Shown: positions 8,265-17,061, counted from the stretch's first letter. The stretch is 64,000 nucleotides of DNA from Conexibacter sp. CPCC 206217 (GCF_030646165.1 NZ_JAUTDO010000002.1:558001-622000); one strand, 5' to 3'. Made by a program: numbers and translations. The notes: generated by a model not told the origin, from the letters alone.

Positions 8265-9434
8265 ATGCCTGCGAATCGCAACGTCACCGCCGCGGACGTC
8301 GGACGCGCGCGGCGGCGTCCTCTGGGTGCGCTCGCGCGGCCCGCGGACGCGGTCGCCTATCTCGGCCCGAACTGGTTCGCGTCGGTGATGGGAACGGGAA
8401 TCGTCGCCAACGCGATCATGCTGCTGCCACGCGAGGTTCCGCTGCTGCAGGACGCCGCGCTCGTCATCTGGCTGGTCGCGGCGACGCTGCTGGTGGTCCT
8501 CGTCGCCGCCACCGCGGCGCACTGGCTGCGCCATCCGGGCGTCGCGCGCGGCCACGCCTCCGACCCGGCGATGGTTCCGTTCTACGGCGCCCCGCCGATG
8601 GCGCTGATGACCGTCGGCGCGGGCGCGCTGCTGGTCGGCCACCGGGTCATCGGGATGGACGCGGCAGTCGTGCTCGACAGCTTCCTGTGGACGCTCGGGA
8701 CGATCGGCGGCCTGGCCGCGGCGGCCGTCACGCCCTACCTGATGTTCACGCGCCATCCGCTGCGGTTGGAGGACGTGCTCGGCTCCTGGCTGATGCCGGT
8801 CGTCCCGCCGATGGTCTCGGCCGCGACGGGTGCCGCGCTGCTGTCCCACGTTCCCGCCGGCCAGGCGCGCCTCACGCTCCTGCTCGCCTGCTACGCGATG
8901 TTCGGATTGAGCCTGTTCGCCGCGCTGATGACGATCGCGCTGCTGTGGGCGCGGCTCGCGTTCCACGGGCCGGGTCCTGCTCGCACGGTGCCGACGCTGT
9001 GGATCGTGCTCGGTCCGCTCGGGCAGTCGATCACCGCCGTCAACCTGCTCGGCGCCGTCGCCCCCACGGTCCTCAGAGCTCCCTTCGGCGCCGGTCTCAG
9101 CGCGTTCGGCGTCGTCTTCGGCCTACCGGCGCTCGGATTCGCGCTGCTGTGGATGGCGATCGCCGGCGCGATCACGCTCCAGACGGCGCGCCGGCACCTG
9201 CCGTTCAGCCTCACCTGGTGGAGCTTCACCTTCCCTGTCGGCACGATGGTCACCGGGACGAGCGCGCTCGCCGCGCGCACCGGCGCCGACGCGCTCGTCT
9301 GGCTGGCCGTCGCGCTCTTCGGCCTGCTGCTCGTGGCCTGGGCGACCGCGTTCGTCCACACCGCCCGGGGGGCGCTGTCCGGCCGCCTGCTGTTGTCTCC
9401 GGCGACGCCGGACCCACGCGTGACGATGACCTGA
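8265..9434 (+). CDS. TDT-family exporter, candidate sulfite exporter
   Basis: A 389-residue integral membrane protein of the tellurite-resistance/dicarboxylate transporter (TDT; TehA/Ssu1/SLAC1) family. It opens with the family hallmark LGPNWFASVMGTGIVAN around residue 33 and has about ten hydrophobic helices; FSLTWWSFTFPVGTMVTGTSAL near residue 310 is a second hallmark. Yeast Ssu1 and some bacterial members export sulfite. Being divergent from an operon predicted to release sulfite from sulfinates, a sulfite-efflux role fits well, but dicarboxylate or other anion export is possible. ATG 8265 was chosen because the first conserved helix follows directly; no strong ribosome site is visible. 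Confidence 0.83.
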   Translation: MPANRNVTAADVGRARRRPLGALARPADAVAYLGPNWFASVMGTGIVANAIMLLPREVPLLQDAALVIWLVAATLLVVLVAATAAHWLRHPGVARGHASDPAMVPFYGAPPMALMTVGAGALLVGHRVIGMDAAVVLDSFLWTLGTIGGLAAAAVTPYLMFTRHPLRLEDVLGSWLMPVVPPMVSAATGAALLSHVPAGQARLTLLLACYAMFGLSLFAALMTIALLWARLAFHGPGPARTVPTLWIVLGPLGQSITAVNLLGAVAPTVLRAPFGAGLSAFGVVFGLPALGFALLWMAIAGAITLQTARRHLPFSLTWWSFTFPVGTMVTGTSALAARTGADALVWLAVALFGLLLVAWATAFVHTARGALSGRLLLSPATPDPRVTMT

Positions 9435-9444
9435 CGAGCATCCG

Positions 9445-10401
9445 ATGAGCATGCGCCCAGCACTGTCGAGCGGGATCGCGGTCGACGCCAACCCGCTCTC
9501 GTCCGCCGATCTCGCCGCGTTCGTCTCGGCCTTCGAGGCCGGCAGCGTACACGGCGCGGCCAGCGCGCTCGACCTGACCCCGTCGGCCGTGACCAAGCGC
9601 CTGCAGTCGCTCGAGCGGCGCGTCGGAACCAGCCTCTTCGAACGCGGGCGCAACGGACTGCGCGCCACCGGCGCGGCGGGCGTCCTGTACCCGAACGCGA
9701 AGGACGTGCTGCGCGGGCTCGCCGTCGCGGAGCGATCCCTCTACAAGCACCTGGAAGACGACCTGCACGGCCTGCTGCTCGCCGCCAGCCACACGATCGG
9801 CGAGTTCCTGCTGCCCGACTGGCTCGCCCGCTTCCGCCGCGAGCGGCCCGAGTCCCACGTGCAGATCCAGATCGTCAACTCGCCCGGCGTGATCGCGGCG
9901 GTCCGCAGCCGCACGGCCGAGATCGGGTTCGTCGAGGGTCTCGACCCGCTCAACGGCCTCGAGACGGTGACGGTCCAGCGCGACCAGATCGTCGCCGTCG
10001 TCGCCTCCTGCCACCGCTGGGGCAGGCGCCAGGGCGTCGACGCGCGCGAGCTGCGCTCCGATCGCTACCTCGCGCGCGAGAACGGCTCCGGCACGCGGGC
10101 GATCGCCACGGCCGCGCTCGCACGCGTGGGCATCGAGCTGCGGCCCGCGTTCGAGGTCGCCAGCCACCAGAGCCTCAAGCGGGCGCTCGCGGACGGCGGC
10201 TTCACGCTCATGTCGCACCTCGCCGTCGCCGACGAGGTCGCCGCCGGGACCCTGCACGCGCTGCCGGTTCGCGATCTCCAGCTCAAGCGCGAGCTGCGAG
10301 CGGTGCGCGACGCCAGCAATCCGCCGGCGCGCGACACCGACACCGCCGCTTTCTGGCACTGGCTCTCGAACCTCTCCGGAGACGCGGGTCCGGTTGCGTG
10401 A
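9445..10401 (+). CDS. LysR-family transcriptional regulator
   Basis: A 318-residue LysR-type regulator. The winged helix-turn-helix occupies about residues 20-80 (FVSAFEAGSVHGAASALDLTPSAVTKRLQSLERRVG), followed by the effector-binding domain whose first strand region SHTIGEFLLPDWLARF and then IVNSPGVIAAV, IGFVEG are typical of the CbbR/YeiE/CysB-like branch. It starts 10 bp after the exporter stop, so the two are probably co-transcribed and the protein probably controls the divergent region at 7944-8264. A ligand such as sulfite or a reduced-sulfur metabolite is plausible from context; nothing in the sequence proves it. Confidence 0.85.
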   Translation: MSMRPALSSGIAVDANPLSSADLAAFVSAFEAGSVHGAASALDLTPSAVTKRLQSLERRVGTSLFERGRNGLRATGAAGVLYPNAKDVLRGLAVAERSLYKHLEDDLHGLLLAASHTIGEFLLPDWLARFRRERPESHVQIQIVNSPGVIAAVRSRTAEIGFVEGLDPLNGLETVTVQRDQIVAVVASCHRWGRRQGVDARELRSDRYLARENGSGTRAIATAALARVGIELRPAFEVASHQSLKRALADGGFTLMSHLAVADEVAAGTLHALPVRDLQLKRELRAVRDASNPPARDTDTAAFWHWLSNLSGDAGPVA

Positions 10402-10435
10402 GCGAGCATCGCCGCGGACGATCGTGCGCGCCCGC

Positions 10436-11149
10436 TCAGGCGCTCCCGCGCCCGGCCGCGTCGACGACGCGCTGGCCCGAGGTCATCACGTGCTGGCGCA
10501 TCTCCTCGGCGGCGGCGGCTTCGTCCTGGCGCTCGATCGCGGCGAGGATCGCGCGGTGGCTGTCGAGCGAGATCTGCGGGCGGCCCGCGAGCGTCAGCGA
10601 CGCGGCGGAGGTGCGATCGATCACGTCCATCAGCTGCCGGGTCAGCTGGGCGAGCAGCGCGTTGTGCGCTGCGTCGGAGAGCGCTCGGTGGAAGTGGCGG
10701 TCGCCCTCGATGCCGTCCTCGCCGGCCGCGATCGAGCGCGCCATCTCGGCGAGCGCGTCGTCCATCGAGCGCAGGTCGGCGTCGCTGCGGCGGCGTGCGG
10801 CGAGTCGTGCCGCCTGCACCTCGATCGCTTCGCGCACCTCCCAGATCATCGGGTGGTCGACCTCGCTGTCGACGATCTCCGACGCCAGCGACGGGATCAG
10901 GTCGCCGGGCGGGCGCAGCAGGAAGACGCCCTCGCCGTGCTTGATCTCGACGAGCCCCTGCACGCGCAGCGCGGTCAGCGCCTGGCGCACGGACGTGCGG
11001 CTGACCCCGAGCTGTTCCGCCAGCTCGCGCTCGGACATCAGACGGTCGCCGGGCTGCAGCCGTTCGGCGTCGATGAAGTCGCGCAGGCGTTCGGCGACCT
11101 GCTCGTAGAGCGGGCTGCGCGGGATCGGTTGAAGGCCTGCTCTGGACAC
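10436..11149 (-). CDS. GntR/FadR-family transcriptional regulator
   Basis: A 237-residue regulator with an N-terminal winged helix (SPLYEQVAERLRDFIDAERL, then LMSERELAEQLGVSRTSVRQAL) and a C-terminal all-helical FCD ligand-binding domain (about 85-230; EVREAIEVQAARLAARR, DRHFHRALSDAAHN). FCD domains bind small carboxylates, often with a metal held by Asp and His. The gene starts with GTG and lies 46 bp downstream of the threonine dehydratase on the same strand, making it the likely last gene of the gcv operon. A perfect TGGT-N3-ACCA site, the FadR-subfamily consensus, overlaps the gcvT promoter, so this protein probably represses its own operon in response to glycine, serine, threonine or a keto acid. 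Confidence 0.86.
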   Translation of the reverse strand: MSRAGLQPIPRSPLYEQVAERLRDFIDAERLQPGDRLMSERELAEQLGVSRTSVRQALTALRVQGLVEIKHGEGVFLLRPPGDLIPSLASEIVDSEVDHPMIWEVREAIEVQAARLAARRRSDADLRSMDDALAEMARSIAAGEDGIEGDRHFHRALSDAAHNALLAQLTRQLMDVIDRTSAASLTLAGRPQISLDSHRAILAAIERQDEAAAAEEMRQHVMTSGQRVVDAAGRGSA

Positions 11150-11195
11150 GTCGGCTGCGTGGCAGTCTAGAGCCGGCGACCGCCGAACCCGGCGT

Positions 11196-12434
11196 TCAGT
11201 CGGCGACGTCGACGGCGTAGCCGGCGTCGTGCAGGCGGCTGAGCAGCTGGAGGCGATGCCCGGCGCCGCGCGTCTCGACGATCAGCTCGATGCCGGTCTC
11301 GCGCACGGCGAGCGGCACGCCGTCGCGCACGTGCTCGACGGCGATCACGTTCGCGCTCGCGTCCGCGACCGCCGCGAGCAGTCCCGCGAGGCCGCCCGGG
11401 CGGTCGTCGATGCGCGTGAAGAGGCGGCTGCGGCGGCCCGCGCGCGTCTCCTGGTGAGCCGCGATCCCGGCGATCATGCCGACGTCGACGTTGCCGCCCG
11501 AGAGGATCGCGACGGTCGTGCCGCCCGTGACGGGAGCGATCGCCCCGTTCAGCAGCGCGGCCAGCGCGGCGGCGCCGGCGCCCTCGACAAGCAGCTTGGA
11601 GCGCGTCAGCAGCAGCACCATCGCCTGCGCGATCGCCTCCTCGTCGACCGTGATGACGTCGTCGAGCCACTCCTCGACGAGCGGCCGCGTGAGCGCGCCC
11701 GGCCGCTTGACCGCGATCCCGTCCGCGATCGTGCGGGTGCTCGGCGGCGGCACGCGCGCGCCGCCGCGCCGGTCGGCGACGAACGGCGCGCACGCCGCGG
11801 CCTGCACGCCGACGACGCGCACCGCCGGGCGCAGCTGCGCCAGCGCCAGCGCGACACCGCTCGCGAGCCCGCCGCCGCCGACCGGCACGACGACCTGGCG
11901 AAGGTCGCCGGCGTCTTCGGCCAGCTCGACGCCGAGGCCGGCCTGTCCCGCGATCACGTCGTAGTCGTCGAACGAGTGCACGAAGGTGAGCCCCGTCGCC
12001 TGCGCGTGCTCGCGCGCGAGCGCGACGCACTCGTCGACCGAGCTCCCGCGCTGGTGGACCTCGGCGCCGAAGGCGCGGACGGCGTCGAGCTTCGACACCG
12101 CCGCCTCCAGCGGCATGAAGACCTCGCACGGCACACCGTGATGCCGCGCCGCGTAGGCGAGCGCCTGCGCATGGTTGCCGGCGCTGCCGGCGACGACCCC
12201 GCGCGACGCCTCGGCGCCGAGCGCGCGCAGCTTGTTGAGCGCGCCACGGAGCTTGAACGAACCGGTCCGCTGCAGGCACTCGGCCTTCAGCGCGACCGTG
12301 CCGCTGCACAACTGCGAGACGCTCGCCGAGGTCAGCAACGGCGTGCGACGCACGACCGTCGCCGAAGCGGCGTGCGCGGCCACGATGCGGTCGATCCGTA
12401 CTGCGGCCGCAACGCTGCTGCGCGGCGCGCCCAT
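11196..12434 (-). CDS. Threonine/serine ammonia-lyase with ACT-like domain
   Basis: A 412-residue fold-type II PLP enzyme. The PLP lysine lies in QRTGSFKLRGALNK near residue 60, the substrate loop is GSAGNHAQALAYAA, and the glycine loop that cradles the phosphate is PVGGGGLASGVALA. Residues about 335-412 form an ACT-like regulatory domain (DRPGGLAGLLAAVADASANVI). The reaction is deamination of L-threonine to 2-oxobutanoate and/or L-serine to pyruvate. ATG 12434 overlaps the stop of gcvPB as TGATG, showing coupling; a GTG lies one codon earlier. Being in the glycine-cleavage operon favours a catabolic role over isoleucine synthesis, although the ACT-bearing architecture occurs in both. Confidence 0.9.
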   Translation of the reverse strand: MGAPRSSVAAAVRIDRIVAAHAASATVVRRTPLLTSASVSQLCSGTVALKAECLQRTGSFKLRGALNKLRALGAEASRGVVAGSAGNHAQALAYAARHHGVPCEVFMPLEAAVSKLDAVRAFGAEVHQRGSSVDECVALAREHAQATGLTFVHSFDDYDVIAGQAGLGVELAEDAGDLRQVVVPVGGGGLASGVALALAQLRPAVRVVGVQAAACAPFVADRRGGARVPPPSTRTIADGIAVKRPGALTRPLVEEWLDDVITVDEEAIAQAMVLLLTRSKLLVEGAGAAALAALLNGAIAPVTGGTTVAILSGGNVDVGMIAGIAAHQETRAGRRSRLFTRIDDRPGGLAGLLAAVADASANVIAVEHVRDGVPLAVRETGIELIVETRGAGHRLQLLSRLHDAGYAVDVAD

Positions 12435-13942
12435 CACGTGAGCGGCTGGCGGATGATGGGTCGTTTTGCTGCGCCGGCCTCGTCCAGGCGCCGGACCGGC
12501 GTCGTGTACGGCGCGTTGCGCGCGATCCGCGGGTCCTGCTTGGCCTCCGCGAGGATCTCCGCGATCACGGCGGCGAAGTCGTCGAGCGTCTCCTTCGTCT
12601 CCGTCTCAGTCGGCTCCAACAGCAACGCCTCGTCCACCAGCAACGGGAAATACACCGTCGGCGGATGCACACCATGATCCAGCAGCCGCTTGGCCAGATC
12701 CAAGGTTCTGATCCCCAACTCGCGCTTCATCGGCGCGCCCGACAACACGAACTCATGCATGCAGATACGGTCAAACGCGGCCGGCAGATACTCGGCGATC
12801 CCCGCTCTTCTGAGCAGCGCCAACAGATAGTTCGCGTTCAGGACCGCGACCTCCGACGCCTCTCTCAACCCCTCCGCCCCGAGCGAGCGGATGTAGGCGT
12901 AGGAGCGCACGAAGACGCCGTAGTTGCCCTGAAAACCGCGCAGCTTGCCGATCGACTTCGGGATGTCATGCTCCAGATCGAAGACCGCCACGGTCCCGTT
13001 GGACTCGCTGCGCTTGACGACCTGCGGCACCGGCAGATACGGCGCGATCCGCTCCGACACCGCGATCGGCCCCGCACCCGGCCCCCCACCACCATGCGGC
13101 TGCGTGAACGACTTGTGCAGGTTGAAATGCACGATGTCGAAGCCCATGTCACCAGGCCGCGTCACACCCATGATCGCGTTCAGATTCGCGCCGTCGTAAT
13201 ACAACGTCGCCCCCACGCCATGCACGATCCTCGCGATCTCCTCGATGTTGGAATCAAACACGCCCAGCGTGTTCGGATTCGTCAGCATCAGGCACGCAAC
13301 CGACGCATCAGCCTTCGCGCGCAGGTCCTCGACATCGACACCGCCGTCCGCGTTGGTGCCGACCTTGACGACCTCATACCCCGCCATCGTCACCGTCGCC
13401 GGATTCGTGCCATGCGCAGTGTCGGGCGTCAGCACCTTCGTGCGCTTCTCGCCGCGGTCCTCGTGGTAGGCCCGCGTCAACAGCACACCCGCCAGCTCGC
13501 CGTGCGAACCCGCGCTCGGCTGCAGCGACACATGCGGCAGGCCGGCGATCTCGCCGAGCGACTGCTGCAGGCCGTACATCAGCTCCAACGCACCCTGCGC
13601 CCGCCGCGGATCCTGCAACGGATGCAACCGCGCATTGCCCGGCAACGCCGCAACCCGCTCATGCAACTTCGGGTTGTGCTTCATCGTGCACGACCCGAGC
13701 GGATAGAAGCCAGTGTCGAGGTCGAAGTTGCGCTTCGACAGGCGCACGTAATGGCGCACGATCTCCGGCTCGCTGACCTGCGGCAATCGCGCCGGCACCG
13801 CACGGCGCTGGTGCGGCGGCAGCAGGCCGTCGACGTGCGGGACGTCCAGCGGCGGCGCGACGAACGCCCGGCGGCCGGTGGCGCCCAGCTCGAAGATCGT
13901 TCGCAGCGGCCGTTCGGCGGGCTGTTCGCGCGGGGCGGTCAT
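12434..13942 (-). CDS. gcvPB: Glycine dehydrogenase (decarboxylating) subunit 2
   Basis: A 502-residue P-protein subunit of the two-subunit type, which forms the PLP site that decarboxylates glycine and passes the aminomethyl group to lipoylated GcvH. The PLP lysine is in NLHKSFTQPHGGGGPG; other motifs are FYPLGSCTMKHNPK near the N-terminus, QPSAGSHGE and DTAHGTNPATV. Its ATG overlaps the gcvPA stop by four bases. Much of the gene uses T-ending codons (for example GAT, CAT, GGT, TAT, CCT) and several AGA arginines, unlike the flatly GC-rich gcvPA beside it, suggesting a different recent history for this stretch. Confidence 0.95.
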   Translation of the reverse strand: MTAPREQPAERPLRTIFELGATGRRAFVAPPLDVPHVDGLLPPHQRRAVPARLPQVSEPEIVRHYVRLSKRNFDLDTGFYPLGSCTMKHNPKLHERVAALPGNARLHPLQDPRRAQGALELMYGLQQSLGEIAGLPHVSLQPSAGSHGELAGVLLTRAYHEDRGEKRTKVLTPDTAHGTNPATVTMAGYEVVKVGTNADGGVDVEDLRAKADASVACLMLTNPNTLGVFDSNIEEIARIVHGVGATLYYDGANLNAIMGVTRPGDMGFDIVHFNLHKSFTQPHGGGGPGAGPIAVSERIAPYLPVPQVVKRSESNGTVAVFDLEHDIPKSIGKLRGFQGNYGVFVRSYAYIRSLGAEGLREASEVAVLNANYLLALLRRAGIAEYLPAAFDRICMHEFVLSGAPMKRELGIRTLDLAKRLLDHGVHPPTVYFPLLVDEALLLEPTETETKETLDDFAAVIAEILAEAKQDPRIARNAPYTTPVRRLDEAGAAKRPIIRQPLT

Positions 13943-15306
13943 GCCGTCGCTCCGGCCGCGGCGGTCGCGTCGGCGCGTTCCGCGGCGAGCGCGTCGCCCA
14001 GCACCTCCACGAGCCGGTCGATCTCGGCCCGTGTGCGCCGCTCCGTCAACGCGACCAGCAGCGCGTTGTGCTGCGGCAGCGCAAGACCGGGGTTCACGCC
14101 GGCCGCCGCGCAGCGCTCCACGACGGCCGCGACCGGCACGTCGAGGCCGATCGCGAACTCGCGCACGACGGGCTGCGCGTGCAGCCGCGTCACGCCGTCG
14201 AGCGCGCACAGCCGCTCGCGCGCGTAATGGGTGCGCTGCAGCAGCAGCTCGCCCAACTCGACGAGCCCCTCGCGGCCCAGCCACGACAGATAGACGACGC
14301 CCGCGAGCGCGTTGAGCGCCTGCGCGGTGCAGATGTTGGAGGTCGCCTTCTCGCGGCGGATGTGCTGCTCGCGCGTCTGCAACGTCAAGACGAAGCCGCG
14401 GCGGCCGTCGGCGTCGACGGTCTCGCCGGCGATCCGGCCCGGCATGCGGCGGATGTGCTCCTGCGTCGCGGCGAAGAAGCCGAACGACGGACCGCCGAAG
14501 TCGAGCCGGTTGCCGAGCGGCTGGCCCTCGCCGACGCAGACGTCCACGCCGCACTCGCCCGGCGGCGGGAGGATCCCCAGCGCGATCGGGTCGTAGGAGC
14601 CGACGACGACGGCGTCGGGCGCGGCCTGCGCCAGCGCGGCGACGTCCTCGACGGCGCCGAGGAAGTTCGGCTGCTGCAGGAAGACGGCGCTCGTGTCCGC
14701 GTCGATCGCCGCGCGCCAAGCGGCGAGGTCGGTGACGCCGTCGCGCAGCGGGACCTGCTCGACCTCGCAGCCGAAGCCGTGCGCGTACGTGCGCAACGCC
14801 GCGATCGCGTGCGGATGCACCCCGGCCGAGACGACGAAGCGCGGCCGGCCGTTGGCGAGCTTCGCGAGGTAGCCGGCGCTCGCGAGCGCGCTCGGGCCGT
14901 CGTAGACGGAGGCGTTGACGACCGGCAGCGCGGTCAGCTCGGAGATCGCCGTCTGGTACTCGAACATCACCTGCAGGTTCCCCTGCGAGACCTCGGGCTG
15001 GTAGGGCGTGTACGGCGTCAGGAACTCCGACCGCGACGTCAGCATGTCGATCAACGCCGGCACGTAGTGGTCGTACATGCCGGCGCCGAGGAAGCTGATC
15101 TCGTCCTCGGTGCTGACGTTGCGCGCGGCCAGCGCGCGCAGCTCGGCCTCGACGGCCTGCTGGGTCTGGCCCGGCGGCAGCCGCAGCGGCCGGTCCAGCC
15201 GCAGCGACGGCGGGATGTCGGCGAACAGCGCGGCGACCGACTCGGCCCCGATCGTGTCGAGCATCGCGCGCCGGTCGGCGTCCGTCGCAGCGGTGTAGCC
15301 GGTCAT
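13939..15306 (-). CDS. gcvPA: Glycine dehydrogenase (decarboxylating) subunit 1
   Basis: A 455-residue P-protein subunit 1, partner of GcvPB. It begins with YTAATDADRRAMLDTIGAES, followed by the subunit motifs SFLGAGMYDHYVPALID, FLTPYTPYQPEVSQGNLQ and YDGPSALASAGYLA, and later CVGEGQPLG and GGPSFGFFA. Together the two subunits carry out glycine decarboxylation. I set the start at ATG 15306, which overlaps the stop of the truncated glyA ORF (ATGA), instead of an in-frame start 12 bp further upstream. The length matches the usual 440-460 residues. Nothing is missing, so the cleavage system itself looks functional. Confidence 0.95.
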   Translation of the reverse strand: MTGYTAATDADRRAMLDTIGAESVAALFADIPPSLRLDRPLRLPPGQTQQAVEAELRALAARNVSTEDEISFLGAGMYDHYVPALIDMLTSRSEFLTPYTPYQPEVSQGNLQVMFEYQTAISELTALPVVNASVYDGPSALASAGYLAKLANGRPRFVVSAGVHPHAIAALRTYAHGFGCEVEQVPLRDGVTDLAAWRAAIDADTSAVFLQQPNFLGAVEDVAALAQAAPDAVVVGSYDPIALGILPPPGECGVDVCVGEGQPLGNRLDFGGPSFGFFAATQEHIRRMPGRIAGETVDADGRRGFVLTLQTREQHIRREKATSNICTAQALNALAGVVYLSWLGREGLVELGELLLQRTHYARERLCALDGVTRLHAQPVVREFAIGLDVPVAAVVERCAAAGVNPGLALPQHNALLVALTERRTRAEIDRLVEVLGDALAAERADATAAAGATA

Positions 15307-15587
15307 CTCGTCGCCCACGGGTAGAGGGGATGGCGCTCCGCGATCGCTGAGCAGCGAGCCCGCAGCTCGTCGCGTCGCGCCTCGAAGTCGTCACCGAGCG
15401 TGACGCGGATCACGTCGCCCAACTCGGTGGACGCCTCGAGCACCGCCCGTGGCGCGAAGTTCTCGGAGGCGATCATCTCCAGCGTCCGCTGCTCTCGCTC
15501 CAGCTCGCCCGCGAGCACCGCGGCGATCTCGGGGTCGACCTCGGCGAGCGGGAGGTCGAAGAAGTTCGGTGCGAGCGTCGCGCTCAT
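15303..15587 (-). pseudogene. glyA: Serine hydroxymethyltransferase remnant, core deleted in frame
   Basis: A 94-codon ORF. Residues 6-52 match the start of GlyA (FFDLPLAEVDPEI, LEMIASENFAPRAVLEA) and residues 53-94 resemble its last segment (ELGDVI, then FEARRDELRA and ERHPLYP). The roughly 320-330 residues in between, which hold the PLP lysine (TTHK) and the catalytic core, are absent, so no transferase activity is possible. The joint falls at about A52-S53 and the frame is preserved; start and stop still overlap gcvH and gcvPA by four bases, so translation through the operon continues. It is either a decaying deletion product or a retained small protein. A complete glyA would be expected elsewhere in the genome. 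Confidence 0.8.
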
Positions 15588-15976
15588 CGCAACAGCTCCT
15601 GGTAGGCGCCGGCATCGAGCAGCCGCGCGCGCTCGGCGGGGTCGTCGGCGAGTCGCACACGCACGAGCCAGCCCTGCGCGTAGGGCGAGGCGTTGACCTG
15701 CTCGGGCGCCTCCGTGAGGGCGGCGTTGACCTCGACCACCTCGCCCGACAGCGGGGCGATCACGTCGGAGACGGCCTTGACGGACTCCAGCTCGGCATAC
15801 GGCTCCCCCTGCGTCACCGTCGCACCGACCGCGGGCCCGTCCCAGTAGACGATCTCGCCGAGTGAGTCCTGGGCGAACCAGGTGACGCCGAACGTGGCGA
15901 TGTCGCCGTCGATCCGGGCCCAGTCGTGCTCGGGGTGGTAGAGCAGGTCCTCGGGATAGCTCGCGTCCGCGGGCAT
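15584..15976 (-). CDS. gcvH: Glycine cleavage system H protein
   Basis: A 130-residue H protein, the lipoylated shuttle that carries the aminomethyl intermediate between P, T and L proteins. The lipoyl lysine sits in the standard motif AELESVKAVSDVIAP around residue 65, and the N-terminus has the expected DLLYHPEHDWARIDG and ATFGVTWFAQDSLGEIVY. The length is normal for the family. ATG 15976 shares its A with the gcvT stop (TGATG), and the next ORF (glyA remnant) overlaps its stop. No L-protein gene is present in the window; dihydrolipoamide dehydrogenase is usually shared with other complexes. Confidence 0.96.
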   Translation of the reverse strand: MPADASYPEDLLYHPEHDWARIDGDIATFGVTWFAQDSLGEIVYWDGPAVGATVTQGEPYAELESVKAVSDVIAPLSGEVVEVNAALTEAPEQVNASPYAQGWLVRVRLADDPAERARLLDAGAYQELLR

Positions 15977-17046
15977 CAGCCCTCCTTCGTTCTGTAGATG
16001 GGCTTTTCCTTGACGACGGCCGCGCGCGTCTTGCCGCGCACGTCCACTTCGATCTCCGTCCCCGGCACGGCCCGCTGCAGCGGCAGGTACGCCATCCCGA
16101 TGCCGATCTCCAGGCTCGGCGACAACGTCCCGCTCGTGACCTCGCCGCCACCGACGACGGCGTTGCCCTGGCGCGGGATACCCGGGCCGGTGAAGACGAA
16201 CGGCGCGAGCAACTCACTCGGCCCCGCCGCCCGGACGGCCGCGACGGCGTCGCAGCCGATGAAACCGGTCTGCTCCTTGCAACACCAGCCCAGACCCGCC
16301 TCGATCGGACCACGCGACTCCATCAGGTCGTTGCCGTAGAGGTGAAAACAGACCTCCAAACGCAACGTGTCACGCGCAGCCAGCCCAACCGGCGCCGCGC
16401 CGGCCGCGGTCACGGCATCCCAGACGGCCGGCGCATCCGCCGGCGCCAGCAGCAGCTCGACACCGTCCTCACCCGTGTAGCCGGTCCCGCAGACGAGCGC
16501 CGGCACACCCGCGACCGTCAACTCAGCCGTCCTGAAACGGGCCGGCAGCGCCTCGCCACCGGCCAGCAACCGCTGCACCAGACCACGCGCCCGCGGACCC
16601 TGAACCGCGAGCATCGCGTAGTCAGCCGCACGATCGACCACCTCGACATCGTCGAACGCCCGCGCCTGCTTGACGAACCACGCGAAGTCCTTCTCGTGGT
16701 TGTCAGCGTTGGTGACCGTCAGGTAGCGATCCTCGCCCAGTCGGTAGGTGAAGAGATCGTCCAGCACCCCGCCATCCTCCTTGCACAACACGCTGTACTG
16801 CGCGCCGCCGACGGCGATCTTCTCGACGTCGTTGGAGAGGATCCGCTGCAGGAAGCGCAGCGCGCCCGGACCGCGCGTCTCGACCTCGCCCATGTGGGAG
16901 ACGTCGAAGACGCCGACGGCGTCACGGACGGACAGGTGCTCGGCCTTGATGCCGGCCGGGTACTGGACCGGCATCTCCCAACCCGCAAACGACACGAGCT
17001 TCGCGCCGGCGTCGCGGTGGATGGCGTTGAGGGGTGTCGATCTCAT
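15976..17046 (-). CDS. gcvT: Glycine cleavage system T protein (aminomethyltransferase)
   Basis: A 356-residue T protein that moves the methylene group from GcvH to tetrahydrofolate and releases ammonia. Motifs include FAGWEMPVQYPAGIKAEHL, FDVSHMGEVE, an Asp-containing TVTNADNHEKDFAWF and GYTGEDGVELLL. I chose ATG 17046: it follows a strong GGAGGAG ribosome site and matches the family start (ST-PL...H). It is the first gene of the operon. A -10 box TACAGT at 17075-17080 is overlapped by a palindrome at 17062-17078. The middle of the gene (about 16270-16700) shows the same T/A-ending codon style as gcvPB. Confidence 0.95.
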   Translation of the reverse strand: MRSTPLNAIHRDAGAKLVSFAGWEMPVQYPAGIKAEHLSVRDAVGVFDVSHMGEVETRGPGALRFLQRILSNDVEKIAVGGAQYSVLCKEDGGVLDDLFTYRLGEDRYLTVTNADNHEKDFAWFVKQARAFDDVEVVDRAADYAMLAVQGPRARGLVQRLLAGGEALPARFRTAELTVAGVPALVCGTGYTGEDGVELLLAPADAPAVWDAVTAAGAAPVGLAARDTLRLEVCFHLYGNDLMESRGPIEAGLGWCCKEQTGFIGCDAVAAVRAAGPSELLAPFVFTGPGIPRQGNAVVGGGEVTSGTLSPSLEIGIGMAYLPLQRAVPGTEIEVDVRGKTRAAVVKEKPIYRTKEG

Positions 17047-17061
17047 AGTGGCTTGCTCCTC

